A stretch of 25,669 nt of DNA, taken from positions 1-25,669 of the forward strand of contig JAKANT010000001.1 of the NCBI GenBank assembly GCA_021823635.1. Direction: 5' to 3'. The DNA comes from Pseudomonadota bacterium. GTDB lineage: Bacteria; Pseudomonadota; Gammaproteobacteria; Burkholderiales; Burkholderiaceae_F. Below are positions 1 to 7,661 of the stretch, piece after piece. Positions within the stretch are counted from its first letter, which is position 1, and each line of letters starts with the position of its first letter. The position numbers and the translations under genes were made by a program. The notes beneath the pieces are model-generated. The model saw only the letters and a program-made list of their open reading frames with translations, did not search any database and was not told the origin of the DNA.

Positions 1-249
1 CGCCAGACCGTGGCGGTTGTCGGTCAGCACATGGCCGCGATAGCTCAGCTGCGCGGACGCCGCGCTGCGCTTGTTGCCGATATAGAGCTTGTCCTCCGTC
101 TGCGTTCCCGGCCCGGTGGCAGCGCGCGTGCTGCCAGGCGCCGGCAACGGCACGGACTTGGCCTGCGCCGCGGCGTCGAAGGCGATCAGGCCGGCCCCCA
201 AGGCGGCGGCGACCGTTGCAAAACCATAGACCCGCTGCAGATGCTTCAT
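1..249 (-). pseudogene. Chimeric ORF: signal peptide joined to IS5-type transposase fragment (partial)
   Basis: The 83 visible codons run off the left edge. Residues 1-31 look like a Sec signal peptide: basic MKHLQR start, an Ala/Gly/Leu-rich core and an AAAQA cleavage region. From about residue 45 the sequence changes character and reads like the inner part of an IS5-family DDE transposase: a T..D.LY segment, then LSYRGHVLTDNRHGLA, close to the family pattern LSY.GHVL.ENRHGL. The transposase N-terminus, including the first catalytic Asp, is absent. What is seen is an in-frame junction of two unrelated sequences. I infer that a decayed transposon was captured behind a secreted-protein start. 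Whether it is expressed is unknown. A genuine secreted protein with chance similarity is less likely. Confidence 0.6.
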
Positions 250-794
250 GGCCAACACGTCCTTGCGTCCAGAGTTGGCGCTGTTGTAGCGAGCGGGGCG
301 TCACACCCGCGTTACACCGCGGCACGCAGCGGGCGTGAAAATCGGCGCGACGAGCTGCCCGCGCTGGCGTCGCGCAAGCGGCGGACGAATTCGAAGTCAA
401 GCGAGCGGGGGCGTGTTTCGCGCGCCCGCGCCCGCTCGATTTCCGGCCTCGCTGGCAACGGCGTAAGCGGGGACGCGAATGACGGGGAGGGCGAACAACG
501 AACCACGGGCCGCCCGCGCGGCCGCCCGTGCGCGCTGGCTGGGGTGCCGACAGCCGCGCTCCGCTGCGCGGTCCGGCGATGTGCGCTCGGCGCCTTCCGG
601 GTGGCGGCGAGCGGATGCGTGTGCGCCGTCGCGGGGGCGCACGCCGCCAATTCGCTGGCGGTGGCGATTCCGCGCTACCGCGTGCTGCGAACGGACGGTG
701 CGCCGGCCGGCTAGCGCTGGAGCCTCGACCGCAAGCGGGCGCTGCTCGACCGGGAGCCGGCCCGCCAAAGAAGAAGAACGGCGGGCGTCCCGTG
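250..794. other. Intergenic region without a credible gene
   Basis: About 545 bases. Open frames exist on both strands, but their translations are Arg/Ala-rich, have no recognisable domain, and fit what very GC-rich noncoding DNA gives. A small hairpin (CCGCGC, six-base loop, GCGCGG) lies at 554-571. Because it adjoins a transposase fragment, it may be decayed mobile-element DNA, but nothing in it proves that. Confidence 0.5.
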
Positions 795-826
795 GCGCCC
801 TCTGCCGCCGCAGCGGCAGAGGGCGC
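795..826 (-). terminator. Strong hairpin terminator after the liv operon
   Basis: A perfect 14-bp stem (GCGCCCTCTGCCGC pairing with 813-826) closes a 4-base CGCA loop. It starts 24 bases past the stop codon of the binding-protein gene, the last gene of the operon. No T-tract follows directly on the minus strand, so it may act as a 3'-end stabiliser or a non-canonical terminator. Confidence 0.65.
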
Positions 827-849
827 TCAGGCGACAGAAGTTGGTCAGG

Positions 850-2019
850 CTACTCGGGCCGAATCTCGATGAAATCCGTCACCGGCGTCCAGCGGCTGTT
901 GATGATCTGCGCCAGGCGGAATTTCTTCTGTCCCAGCCGATCGGTCTTGGTGATGCGCAGCTCGGGGCTGCCGAACATGTCGCGCGGGAAGGTGGTCGTT
1001 TCCATCACGTTGATGAAGCTGTCGGTCGTGAGGTTCGGGCCGGCCTTCTCCGCCGCCTTGGCGAACACGTCCATGATGTAGTAGCCGTACACCGAGAACA
1101 CCGTCGGGTCCTCGTTGAACTTGGCTTTGTAGGCGGCGGCCCAGTTGCGCACCGAGGCGGAGGCGTCGTCCGGGTACGGATGTCCGGCCGACTGCACGCC
1201 GTACAGGCCGTCCATCGCCTTGCCGCCGAGGGCGTGGATCAGGTGCGTGTACAGCGCGGTGGTGCCGATGAAGGCCGGGTTGTAGCCGGTCTTGCGCGCC
1301 TCGGCGATCGCGCCGATGGTTTCGCGGATGATGGTGCCGAGCACCACCAAGTCGCAGTTGGCGGCCTTCAGCCGCGCCACCTGCGAGGAGAAATCGGTCG
1401 CACCGCGCTTGTAGGAGGTGCGCTCGACCATTTGCATGCCGGCGGCTTTCAGGCCCGCTTCGGCGCCGCGCAGCACCTCGAGCCCGAACTCGTCGTCCTG
1501 ATACAGGCTGCAGACGCGCTGGTAGTTGTTCATCTTGACCAGATGCGGCACCATCATGCGCATCTGGTCGTAGTACGGCGGCGAAAACGAAAACTTCAGG
1601 CGATGAAACGGCTCGAACATCTCGCGCGCGCCGGTCAGCGGAAAGAAGTTGATCACGCCGCGCTCGAACTGAAACGGCATCACCGCCATGTTCTGCGGCG
1701 CGCCGATATGCCCGAGCAGCGCGAAGATCTTGTCTTGCGTGATCAGCTTCTGCGCCGCCAACAGCGCGCGGCGCGGGTCGTAGCCGTGGTCCTCGACGAT
1801 CAGCTTGATCTTGCGGCCGTTCACACCGCCGACGGCGTTGATCTCGTCGGCGCGCATCACCAGGCCGTTTCTCGCCTGTTTGCCGAAAGCCGCGATCGGG
1901 CCCGACAGGTCCTGGATCGAGCCGACCACGATCTCGGTCTTGGTGATGCCGGGCGATTGCGCCGCGGCGGTGACGGCGGCGGCGGCGAGTGCCGCCGCCG
2001 CGGTCAGCTTCAGTTTCAT
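850..2019 (-). CDS. livK: ABC transporter periplasmic substrate-binding protein, LivK/HAAT family
   Basis: 389 residues, the usual length for the Peripla_BP_6 (LivJ/LivK-like) family. Residues 1-20 form a signal peptide (MKLKLTAAA..., cleavage near TAAA-Q). The mature protein starts with TEIVVGSIQDLSGPIAAFGK, the standard first beta strand and ligand loop. Later segments RGATDFSSQVARLKAANCDLVVLG and YNPAFIGTTALY are typical of the second lobe. It should bind the substrate in the periplasm and deliver it to LivHM. A strong ribosome binding site, GAGGAG, lies six bases before the ATG, which fixes the start. It is the last gene of its operon, 69 bases after the ligase gene. The substrate cannot be read from the sequence. 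The linked acyl-CoA ligase suggests a carboxylic acid, such as an aromatic or branched acid, rather than a protein amino acid. Confidence 0.9.
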   Translation of the reverse strand: MKLKLTAAAALAAAAVTAAAQSPGITKTEIVVGSIQDLSGPIAAFGKQARNGLVMRADEINAVGGVNGRKIKLIVEDHGYDPRRALLAAQKLITQDKIFALLGHIGAPQNMAVMPFQFERGVINFFPLTGAREMFEPFHRLKFSFSPPYYDQMRMMVPHLVKMNNYQRVCSLYQDDEFGLEVLRGAEAGLKAAGMQMVERTSYKRGATDFSSQVARLKAANCDLVVLGTIIRETIGAIAEARKTGYNPAFIGTTALYTHLIHALGGKAMDGLYGVQSAGHPYPDDASASVRNWAAAYKAKFNEDPTVFSVYGYYIMDVFAKAAEKAGPNLTTDSFINVMETTTFPRDMFGSPELRITKTDRLGQKKFRLAQIINSRWTPVTDFIEIRPE

Positions 2020-2038
2020 CGTCGTCTCCTCGTCGTTG

Positions 2039-2052
2039 CCGGCTCGCGCCGG
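2039..2052 (-). promoter_or_regulatory. Small hairpin just before the binding-protein ribosome binding site
   Basis: CCGGC-TCGC-GCCGG (5-bp stem, 4-base loop) lies in the 69-base gap between the ligase and the binding-protein gene, 7 bases before the GAGGAG site. It could protect or process the 3' part of the mRNA so that more binding protein is made. That role is inferred; the stem is short. Confidence 0.3.
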
Positions 2053-2088
2053 AGGCTGCGATAAACGGATGATGTCACGCCGCGCCGA

Positions 2089-3942
2089 CTATGCGGATCC
2101 GTACATTTCCTCGACCAGTGCGGCGTACTTCTTGTACACCAGCGCGCGCTTCAGCTTCATCGTCGGCGTCAGCTCCTCGTCCTCGGCCGTCAGGCGGCGG
2201 TCGATCAAACGGAACTGCTTGATTTGCTCCACCCGCGCGAACTTCTTGTTGACGCGCTCGACCTCGCCGCCGATCAACTCGACCACCTCGGGCGCGCGCG
2301 TCAGGCTCGCGTAGTTCGAAAACGGCACGTCGTGGTCCTGCGCCCACTTCTCGACGTTCTCCTGATCGATCATGATCAGCGCGGTCAGATAGGGCCTGCG
2401 GTCGCCGATCACCACCGCGTCGGTGATGTAGGGCGAGAATTTCAGCTCGTTCTCGATTTCGCTCGGCGTCACGTTCTTGCCGCCGGCCGTGATGATGATG
2501 TCCTTCATTCGGTCGGTGATGCGGAAATAGCCGTCCTCGTCCACCTCGCCGACGTCGCCGGTGTGCAGCCAGCCCTCGGCGTCGATGGTCTCGGCCGTTT
2601 TCTCCGGCTGGTTCAGATACCCCTTGAACACGACCGGGCCGCGGATCAACAGCTCGCCGCTTTCCGCCACCTTCACCTCGCAAAACGGCGCGGCCGGCCC
2701 AATCCGGCCGGGCTTGATCTTGTGCGGCGGCGTGGCAGTGGAGGCGCCCACGCTCTCGGTCTGCCCCCAGACCTCGCACATGTGCGCGCCCAGCGCCAGG
2801 TACCAGCGCACCAGATCGGGCGAGATCGGCTCGGCGCCGGTGATCAGCAGCCGCGCGCGGTCGATGCCGATCGCGCGCCGCACGTTGGCCAGCGCGACGA
2901 ACCGCGCGACGCGAAACAGCGCCTTCAGCCAGCCCGGAATCGGCTGCCCGGCGACGTAACGGTCGGCGACGCGATAGCCGACGCCGATCGCCCAGCGGTA
3001 CACCGCCTGCTGCAGCGGTGTGGCTTCCTTCAGCGCGATCGTGACGCCGGAGTAGAACTTCTCCCACACGCGCGGCACCGCGACCATCACGGTGGGCGCG
3101 ATCTCGCGCACGTTCTCCGGCACCGTGTCCGGGTTCTCGACGAAATTCAGCTTGGTGCCGGTGTACAGCGCGAAAAACGCGCCGCCGACGCGCTCCGCCA
3201 CGTGGCACAGCGGCAAAAACGCGATGCGCTCGTCGCTTTCGTCCTGCGCGATGATGCTGTTGTAGCCGCGCACCGTGTAGACGATGTTATGGTGCGTCAG
3301 CATCGCGCCTTTCGGCTTGCCGGTGGTGCCCGAGGTGTAGATCAGCACCGCCACGTCGTCCGGCTTCGGTATCGCGATGCGCCGTTCCCACTCCTGCGGG
3401 TCCGGATGACGGCGCCCGAGCTCGCGCAGCGCATCCAGGCTCATCACCTGCGGATCCTGGAAGCGGTGCAGGCCCTCCATGTCGAACACGAAGATCTTGC
3501 GCAGCCGCGGCAGGCGCGCGCGCACCTCCAGCACCTTGTCCAGTTGCTCCTCGTCTTCGACGAAGACATAGACCGAGCCCGAGTCGGCCAGCAGATACTC
3601 CACCTGCGGCGGCGCGTCGGTCGGGTAGATGCCATTGCTGATGCCGGCGGCGGTCAGCACGCCGAAATCCGCGTACACCCATTCGCGGCGGGTGTTGGAA
3701 AGAATCGAGGCGGTCTCGCCCGGCGCGAACCCCAGCGCGACGAGACCGAGCGCGATCTCGCGCACGATGGTGCCGAACTCGCGCCAGGTGGTCGCCTGCC
3801 AGATGCCGAGCTCTTTCTGCCGCAGCCACACGGCGTCGCCGCGGCTGCGTACCGCGTTCGCGCACATCTGCGCGATCGTGTCGCCCGGCACCACGATCTC
3901 GGCGCGCGGGCGAAAGCGCGACAGGTCCCACAGCACGCTCAT
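2089..3942 (-). CDS. AMP-dependent long-chain-type acyl-CoA synthetase
   Basis: 617 residues, the length of FadD15-type ligases. It adenylates a carboxylic acid with ATP and passes the acyl group to CoA. Visible motifs: P-loop YTSGTTGKPKG (202-212), VWGQTE (391-396), GWLHTGD with the ribose-binding Asp (457-463), hinge and A8 region DRMKDIIITAGGKN (477-490), and C-terminal PTMKLKR with the likely catalytic Lys596. The start at MSVLWDLSRF is chosen because its ATG overlaps the livF stop by 4 bp; the open frame goes 35 codons further, but that stretch lies inside livF. It is embedded in a liv-type transporter operon, so it probably activates the imported acid. Acyl chain specificity is unknown, and the substrate may not be a long-chain fatty acid despite the family name. 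Confidence 0.9.
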   Translation of the reverse strand: MSVLWDLSRFRPRAEIVVPGDTIAQMCANAVRSRGDAVWLRQKELGIWQATTWREFGTIVREIALGLVALGFAPGETASILSNTRREWVYADFGVLTAAGISNGIYPTDAPPQVEYLLADSGSVYVFVEDEEQLDKVLEVRARLPRLRKIFVFDMEGLHRFQDPQVMSLDALRELGRRHPDPQEWERRIAIPKPDDVAVLIYTSGTTGKPKGAMLTHHNIVYTVRGYNSIIAQDESDERIAFLPLCHVAERVGGAFFALYTGTKLNFVENPDTVPENVREIAPTVMVAVPRVWEKFYSGVTIALKEATPLQQAVYRWAIGVGYRVADRYVAGQPIPGWLKALFRVARFVALANVRRAIGIDRARLLITGAEPISPDLVRWYLALGAHMCEVWGQTESVGASTATPPHKIKPGRIGPAAPFCEVKVAESGELLIRGPVVFKGYLNQPEKTAETIDAEGWLHTGDVGEVDEDGYFRITDRMKDIIITAGGKNVTPSEIENELKFSPYITDAVVIGDRRPYLTALIMIDQENVEKWAQDHDVPFSNYASLTRAPEVVELIGGEVERVNKKFARVEQIKQFRLIDRRLTAEDEELTPTMKLKRALVYKKYAALVEEMYGSA

Positions 3943-4712
3943 CGCCAGGTCTTCCGTTTCTTCCAGCGCCGCTCGCCGCGCGCGCCGGCCTCCTTGATGC
4001 CGAGGTAGAACTCCTTGACGTCCTCTTTCTCGCGCAGCCGCGCGCAACTGTCTTCCATCACGATGCGGCCGTTCTCGAGCACGTAGCCGAAGTCCGCGGT
4101 GGCCAGTGCCAGATTCGCGTTTTGCTCGACCAGCAGCATCGTTGTGCCCTGCTCGCGGTTGATCCGGCGCACGATGGCGAAGATTTCCTGCGTCAGCTTG
4201 GGCGACAGCCCGAGACTCGGCTCGTCGAGCAGCATCAGCTTCGGGCGCGCCATCAGCGCGCGCGAGATCGCCAGCATCTGCTGCTCGCCGCCGGACAGGC
4301 GCCCCGCCTCCTGCTGCGCGCGCAGGCGCAGGCTGGGGAAGTAGCCGTAGACGGTCTCCAGATCGCGCGCCACACCGTCGCGGTCGCGCCGCGTGTACGC
4401 CCCCATCATCAGGTTGTCGTGCACCGACAGCAGCGGAAACACCTCGCGCCCCTCGGGCACATGGCAGATGCCGCAGCGGACGATGGCGGCCGGATCGCGG
4501 TTGTGGATCGCCTCGCCCGCGAAAAGAATCGAGCCTTTCTGGATGTCCAGGATGCCGGAGATGGCCTTCAGCACCGTGGTCTTGCCGGCGCCGTTGGCGC
4601 CGAGCACGGTGACGATCGAACCCGCCTTCACCTCCAGGCTCACCCCGCGAATCGCCTTCACCGGCCCGTAGGCGGCCTCGACGTTGGCCAGTTTCAGAAT
4701 CGGTTCGCTCAC
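3939..4712 (-). CDS. livF: Branched-chain amino acid-type ABC transporter ATPase LivF
   Basis: 257 residues, a little longer than the usual 230-240 because of a basic C-terminal tail (GARGERRWKKRKTWR). Walker A GANGAGKT is at 38-45, the ABC signature LSGGEQQM at 139-146, and Walker B LMLLDEP at 159-165. VPEGREVFP (85-93) is characteristic of LivF. It pairs with LivG to drive LivHM at the cytoplasmic face. The start is a GTG whose bases overlap the livG stop (GTGA); it begins VSEPILKL. The 3' end overlaps the ligase ATG by 4 bp, so translational coupling is likely across livM, livG, livF and the ligase gene. Confidence 0.93.
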   Translation of the reverse strand: MSEPILKLANVEAAYGPVKAIRGVSLEVKAGSIVTVLGANGAGKTTVLKAISGILDIQKGSILFAGEAIHNRDPAAIVRCGICHVPEGREVFPLLSVHDNLMMGAYTRRDRDGVARDLETVYGYFPSLRLRAQQEAGRLSGGEQQMLAISRALMARPKLMLLDEPSLGLSPKLTQEIFAIVRRINREQGTTMLLVEQNANLALATADFGYVLENGRIVMEDSCARLREKEDVKEFYLGIKEAGARGERRWKKRKTWR

Positions 4713-5476
4713 GCCGCCGTCCCCAGATAGGCCTCGATCACCGCCGGGTTGGACTGCACTTCCTGCGGCGTACCCAGCGCCAGCACCTCGCCCTGATTGA
4801 GCGCCAGTACGCGGTCCGACACCCGGTTCACCAGCCGCATGTCGTGCTCGACCATCAGCACCGTGATGCCTAGATCGTTCTTGATATCGCCGATCCAGTA
4901 GGCCATGTCGTCGGTCTCCTCGACGTTCAGGCCCGAGGATGGCTCGTCGAGCAGCAGCAGGCGCGGCTCGGTGGCGAGCGCGCGCGCCAGCTCCACCACC
5001 TTGCGCACGCCGTACGGCAGACTGGCGACGATCGAATCGCGGTAGTGCTGCAGGTCGAGGAAATCGATCACCCGCTCGACCTTCTCGCGGAACTCCCGTT
5101 CGGCGCGCCAGGCCGCCGGCGTGAACAGCAACTCCTGCCAAAGCCGGGTGGCGCGATGCCGGTGGCGGCCGATCAGCAGGTTGGCGAGCACGGTGGCGTG
5201 TTCGAACAGCTCGATGTTCTGGAACGTGCGCGCGATGCCCAGCCGGGCGATCTCGTGCGGCGGCACCGCCAGCAGGTCGCGGCCGTCGAACGTCAGCGAG
5301 CCGCCGCTCGGGTCGTAGATGCGGCTGATCAGGTTGAACACCGAGGTCTTGCCGGCGCCGTTGGGGCCGATCAGCGTGAACACCTCGCCGGCGCGCACCT
5401 CGAAGGAAACGCCGTTGACGGCGCGCACGCCGCCGAAGGAGAGCGACAGCCTGTCGGCCACCAACAGCGCGCTCAT
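4709..5476 (-). CDS. livG: Branched-chain amino acid-type ABC transporter ATPase LivG
   Basis: 255 residues, normal for LivG. Walker A GPNGAGKT is at 37-44, the Q-loop segment RTFQNIELF at about 83-91, and the signature segment SLPYGVRKVVELARAL at 152-167 (the LPYG form usual in LivG). Walker B is RLLLLDEP at 172-179 and the switch His lies in VEHDM at 209-213. The C-terminal region LALGTPQEV..NPAVIEAYLG is also typical of LivG. The ATG overlaps the livM stop by 4 bp and the stop overlaps the livF GTG. It forms the ATPase heterodimer with LivF on the inner membrane. Confidence 0.94.
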   Translation of the reverse strand: MSALLVADRLSLSFGGVRAVNGVSFEVRAGEVFTLIGPNGAGKTSVFNLISRIYDPSGGSLTFDGRDLLAVPPHEIARLGIARTFQNIELFEHATVLANLLIGRHRHRATRLWQELLFTPAAWRAEREFREKVERVIDFLDLQHYRDSIVASLPYGVRKVVELARALATEPRLLLLDEPSSGLNVEETDDMAYWIGDIKNDLGITVLMVEHDMRLVNRVSDRVLALNQGEVLALGTPQEVQSNPAVIEAYLGTAA

Positions 5477-6549
5477 TTCAGGCGCTCCGTCTTCTGGAAC
5501 GACTTCTGCCGCTTGAACATGCCGCGCCGGTACAGCGGGAAAAGCTGGAAGTAGGTGCGGATCTTCAGCCAGCGGCCGTACATGCCGTAGGGCTCCGCGA
5601 GCACGACCAGAATCATCACCGCGCCGAAGATCACCGGCTTCAGGCCGGTCGCGTTGGCCAGCGCCGCCGGCAGGAAATCCTTGATCCAGGAAACGAATTG
5701 CGGCAGCACGATGATGAAGGCGGCGCCGAAGAACGCGCCGTGGACGGAGCCCAGCCCGCCGATCACGATCATCAGCAGCAGCTCGATCGACTGCAGGATC
5801 GTGAACTGCTCGGGCGTGATGAAGCGGATCTGGTGCGCGTACAGCGCGCCGGCCACGCCGGTCAGGAACGCCGAGATCGCGAACGCCACCGTCTTGTAGC
5901 GCGCCAGCGAAATGCCCATGCTCTGCGCCGAGATCTCCGAGTCGCGGATGGCGACGAACGCGCGCCCGGTCGGGCTGCGCAGCAGGTTCAGCACCGCCAG
6001 CGTGGCCAGCACCGCGAACGCCAGGCACAGGTAATAGAGAGCGGCGGTCGATGCGAAGGCGAAGCCGCCGATCGCCGGCGTCGGCACCTGCAGGCCGGAA
6101 TTGCCGCCGGTCACCGACTCCCAGCGCGCCGCCACTTCCTCCACGATGAAGCCGAAGGCCATCGTCGCGATCGCAAGATAGATGCCGCGCACGCGCAACG
6201 CCGGCAGCCCCACCACCACGCCGACCGCGGCCGAAAGCGTGGCTGCCAGCGCGATCGCCAGCAGAAACGGCCAACCGGCCGCCACCAGCAGCGTGTGTGT
6301 ATATGCGCCCACCGCCATGAACGCGGCGTGGCCGAGCGACACCTGCCCGGTGTAGCCGGTGAGCAGCATCAGCCCCAGCCCGACGATGCCGTAGATGGCG
6401 ATGAACACCATCTGCGACAGCAGATACTCGGACAGCCAGGCCGGCGCGGTGACGAGCGCGACCACCAGCAAGCCGTACCAGAAACGCTGCCCGCCGTGCT
6501 GGGTGAGCGCGATGTCCTGGTCGTAGCTGGTTTTGAACAGAAAGCGCAT
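5473..6549 (-). CDS. livM: Branched-chain amino acid-type ABC transporter permease LivM
   Basis: 358 residues with about eight to nine hydrophobic segments, the first beginning at FWYGLLVVALVTAPAWL. LTGYTGQVSLGHAAFMAVGAY and the ATPase-coupling loop SMGISLARYKTVAFAISAFLTGVAGALYA are LivM signatures. The C-terminus is basic and cytoplasmic (YRRGMFKRQKSFQKTERLK). It forms the membrane channel with LivH. It is separated from livH by 108 bases, the largest gap in the operon, while its stop overlaps livG by 4 bp. An AAGG sequence 7 bases before the ATG may serve as ribosome binding site. Confidence 0.93.
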   Translation of the reverse strand: MRFLFKTSYDQDIALTQHGGQRFWYGLLVVALVTAPAWLSEYLLSQMVFIAIYGIVGLGLMLLTGYTGQVSLGHAAFMAVGAYTHTLLVAAGWPFLLAIALAATLSAAVGVVVGLPALRVRGIYLAIATMAFGFIVEEVAARWESVTGGNSGLQVPTPAIGGFAFASTAALYYLCLAFAVLATLAVLNLLRSPTGRAFVAIRDSEISAQSMGISLARYKTVAFAISAFLTGVAGALYAHQIRFITPEQFTILQSIELLLMIVIGGLGSVHGAFFGAAFIIVLPQFVSWIKDFLPAALANATGLKPVIFGAVMILVVLAEPYGMYGRWLKIRTYFQLFPLYRRGMFKRQKSFQKTERLK

Positions 6550-6603
6550 CAGGGGGCCTTGTCGATCTCACCCGCGGCTGTTGGCCTCGGCGAGCAATTC
6601 CCC

Positions 6604-6618
6604 CTCCAAGCGTTGGAG
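6604..6618 (-). promoter_or_regulatory. Hairpin in the livH-livM spacer
   Basis: A perfect 6-bp stem (CTCCAA / TTGGAG) around a 3-base loop in the 108-base livH-livM gap. On the transcript it is followed by GGGGAATTGC, not a U-run. It could be an mRNA processing or attenuation site, but the evidence is only the fold and the unusual spacing. Confidence 0.25.
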
Positions 6619-6657
6619 CGATGCCGCGCCTTACCCACTTGCCGTCCCATCGCCGCC

Positions 6658-7533
6658 TCACACCCGCTTGCGCGCCGTCTCGCCGAACAGCCCGGTGGGC
6701 TTGACGATCAGCATGATCAGAACGACCACGTAAGCGGCGATGTCCTTGAAACCCTCCGGCAGATAGAAGCCCGCCAGCGCCTCCACCACGCCGATGATCA
6801 GCCCGCCGACGATCGCGCCCGGCAGCGAACCGAAGCCGCCGACCACCGCGGCCGGAAACGCCTTCAGCCCGATGAAGCCCATGTTGACGTGCACGAACGT
6901 GATCGGCGCCAGCAGCAGCCCGGCCAGCGCCGCCACCGCCGCCGACAGCGCCCACACCACGCCGTTCAAGCGCTTGACCGGGATACCCATGTAGTAGGCG
7001 GCCAACTGGTTCTGCGATGCCGCCTGCATCGCGATGCCGATCTTGGTGAACCGGAACAGCGCGTACAGAGCCGCGCACAGCACGGCGGTGGCGCCGATCA
7101 CGATCAACTGCGGCACCGACAGCACCAGAGCCCCGGCGGTGACGGTGGCGAAGCGGTAGGGAACGTCGAGCGCGAAGGTCTCGGTGCCGACGTTCGGCAC
7201 CATCGTCACCGCGCCGCGCGCCACGTAGCCGAGGCCGATCGTCACCAGCACGATCGCGAACGCCGGCTGGCCGAGGATAGGCCGCAAGATGGCGCGCTCG
7301 ATCGCCAGCCCGGCGACCGCCATCACCGCCAGCGCCGCCAAGCTGGCGAGCCAGAACGGCCAGCCCAGCCCGGCGTAAGCCGCCAGCCCGGCGAACGCGC
7401 CCAGCATCATCAACTCGCCCTGCGCGAAGTTGACCGTCTCGGTCGCCTTGTATATCAGCACGAAGCCGAGAGCGATCAAACCGTAGATGCAGCCCTGCGC
7501 GATGCCGCTCAAAAGGATCTGCAACAACTGCAC
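6658..7533 (-). CDS. livH: Branched-chain amino acid-type ABC transporter permease LivH
   Basis: 291 residues, about eight membrane segments. The N-terminus (GIAQGCIYGLIALGFVLIYKATETVNFAQGELMMLGAF) is the LivH signature, and the coupling loop NGVVWALSAAVAALAGLLLAP is also present. It is the first gene of the operon. The start codon is GTG (reading QLLQILLSGI after it), supported by a GGAG ribosome binding site at 7543-7546 with 9-base spacing. The likely sigma-70 promoter lies at 7567-7595. The product is an inner-membrane permease partnering LivM. Confidence 0.93.
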   Translation of the reverse strand: MQLLQILLSGIAQGCIYGLIALGFVLIYKATETVNFAQGELMMLGAFAGLAAYAGLGWPFWLASLAALAVMAVAGLAIERAILRPILGQPAFAIVLVTIGLGYVARGAVTMVPNVGTETFALDVPYRFATVTAGALVLSVPQLIVIGATAVLCAALYALFRFTKIGIAMQAASQNQLAAYYMGIPVKRLNGVVWALSAAVAALAGLLLAPITFVHVNMGFIGLKAFPAAVVGGFGSLPGAIVGGLIIGVVEALAGFYLPEGFKDIAAYVVVLIMLIVKPTGLFGETARKRV

Positions 7534-7566
7534 GTGGCCGTTCTCCGCTGCGAACGATGGGCGCGC

Positions 7567-7595
7567 AGTCTATGGGCGCCGCGCGCGCGTGACAA
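7567..7595 (-). promoter_or_regulatory. Predicted sigma-70 promoter of the liv/ligase operon
   Basis: On the minus strand: -35 TTGTCA (7590-7595, five of six consensus bases), exact 17-bp spacer, -10 TAGACT (7567-7572, four of six). The expected start is near 7560, leaving about 27 bases before the livH GTG with GGAG inside. Read by eye only. Confidence 0.5.
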
Positions 7596-7615
7596 TCTCG
7601 CACAGCAGCGAACCA

Positions 7616-7633
7616 ACCAAGCAGTTGCTTTGT
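7616..7633. promoter_or_regulatory. Candidate TetR operator between divergent operons
   Basis: An imperfect palindrome ACCAAGCA-GT-TGCTTTGT, seven of eight arm positions symmetric. Size and location suit a TetR-family dimer: it lies upstream of the liv promoter -35 and overlaps the possible -35 of tetR. Inferred to bind the adjacent TetR and control both directions. Confidence 0.5.
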
Positions 7634-7653
7634 CGCACGGCGGTCACTAGCAT
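7625..7653 (+). promoter_or_regulatory. Possible tetR promoter
   Basis: TTGCTT (7625-7630), 17-bp spacer, TAGCAT (7648-7653). The match is modest (three and four of six). If real, transcription would start at or just before the tetR ATG at 7662, giving a leaderless mRNA, and the palindrome at 7616-7633 would block RNA polymerase. Confidence 0.3.
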
Positions 7654-7661
7654 GGCCGCCG

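Noticed and set aside
312..768. Small open frames on both strands in the left intergenic region
   Set aside because: No recognisable domain, overlapping each other in several frames, Arg/Ala-biased; not supportable as genes.
841..4008. Plus-strand frames at 841-2064 and 2224-4008
   Set aside because: Antisense shadows of the binding protein and acyl-CoA ligase; low-complexity His/Arg-rich translations.
5698..7650. Long plus-strand open frame (650 codons) opposite livM and livH
   Set aside because: Its translation is Arg/His/Gln-rich without domains and lies antisense to well-recognised permeases; typical of GC-rich DNA.
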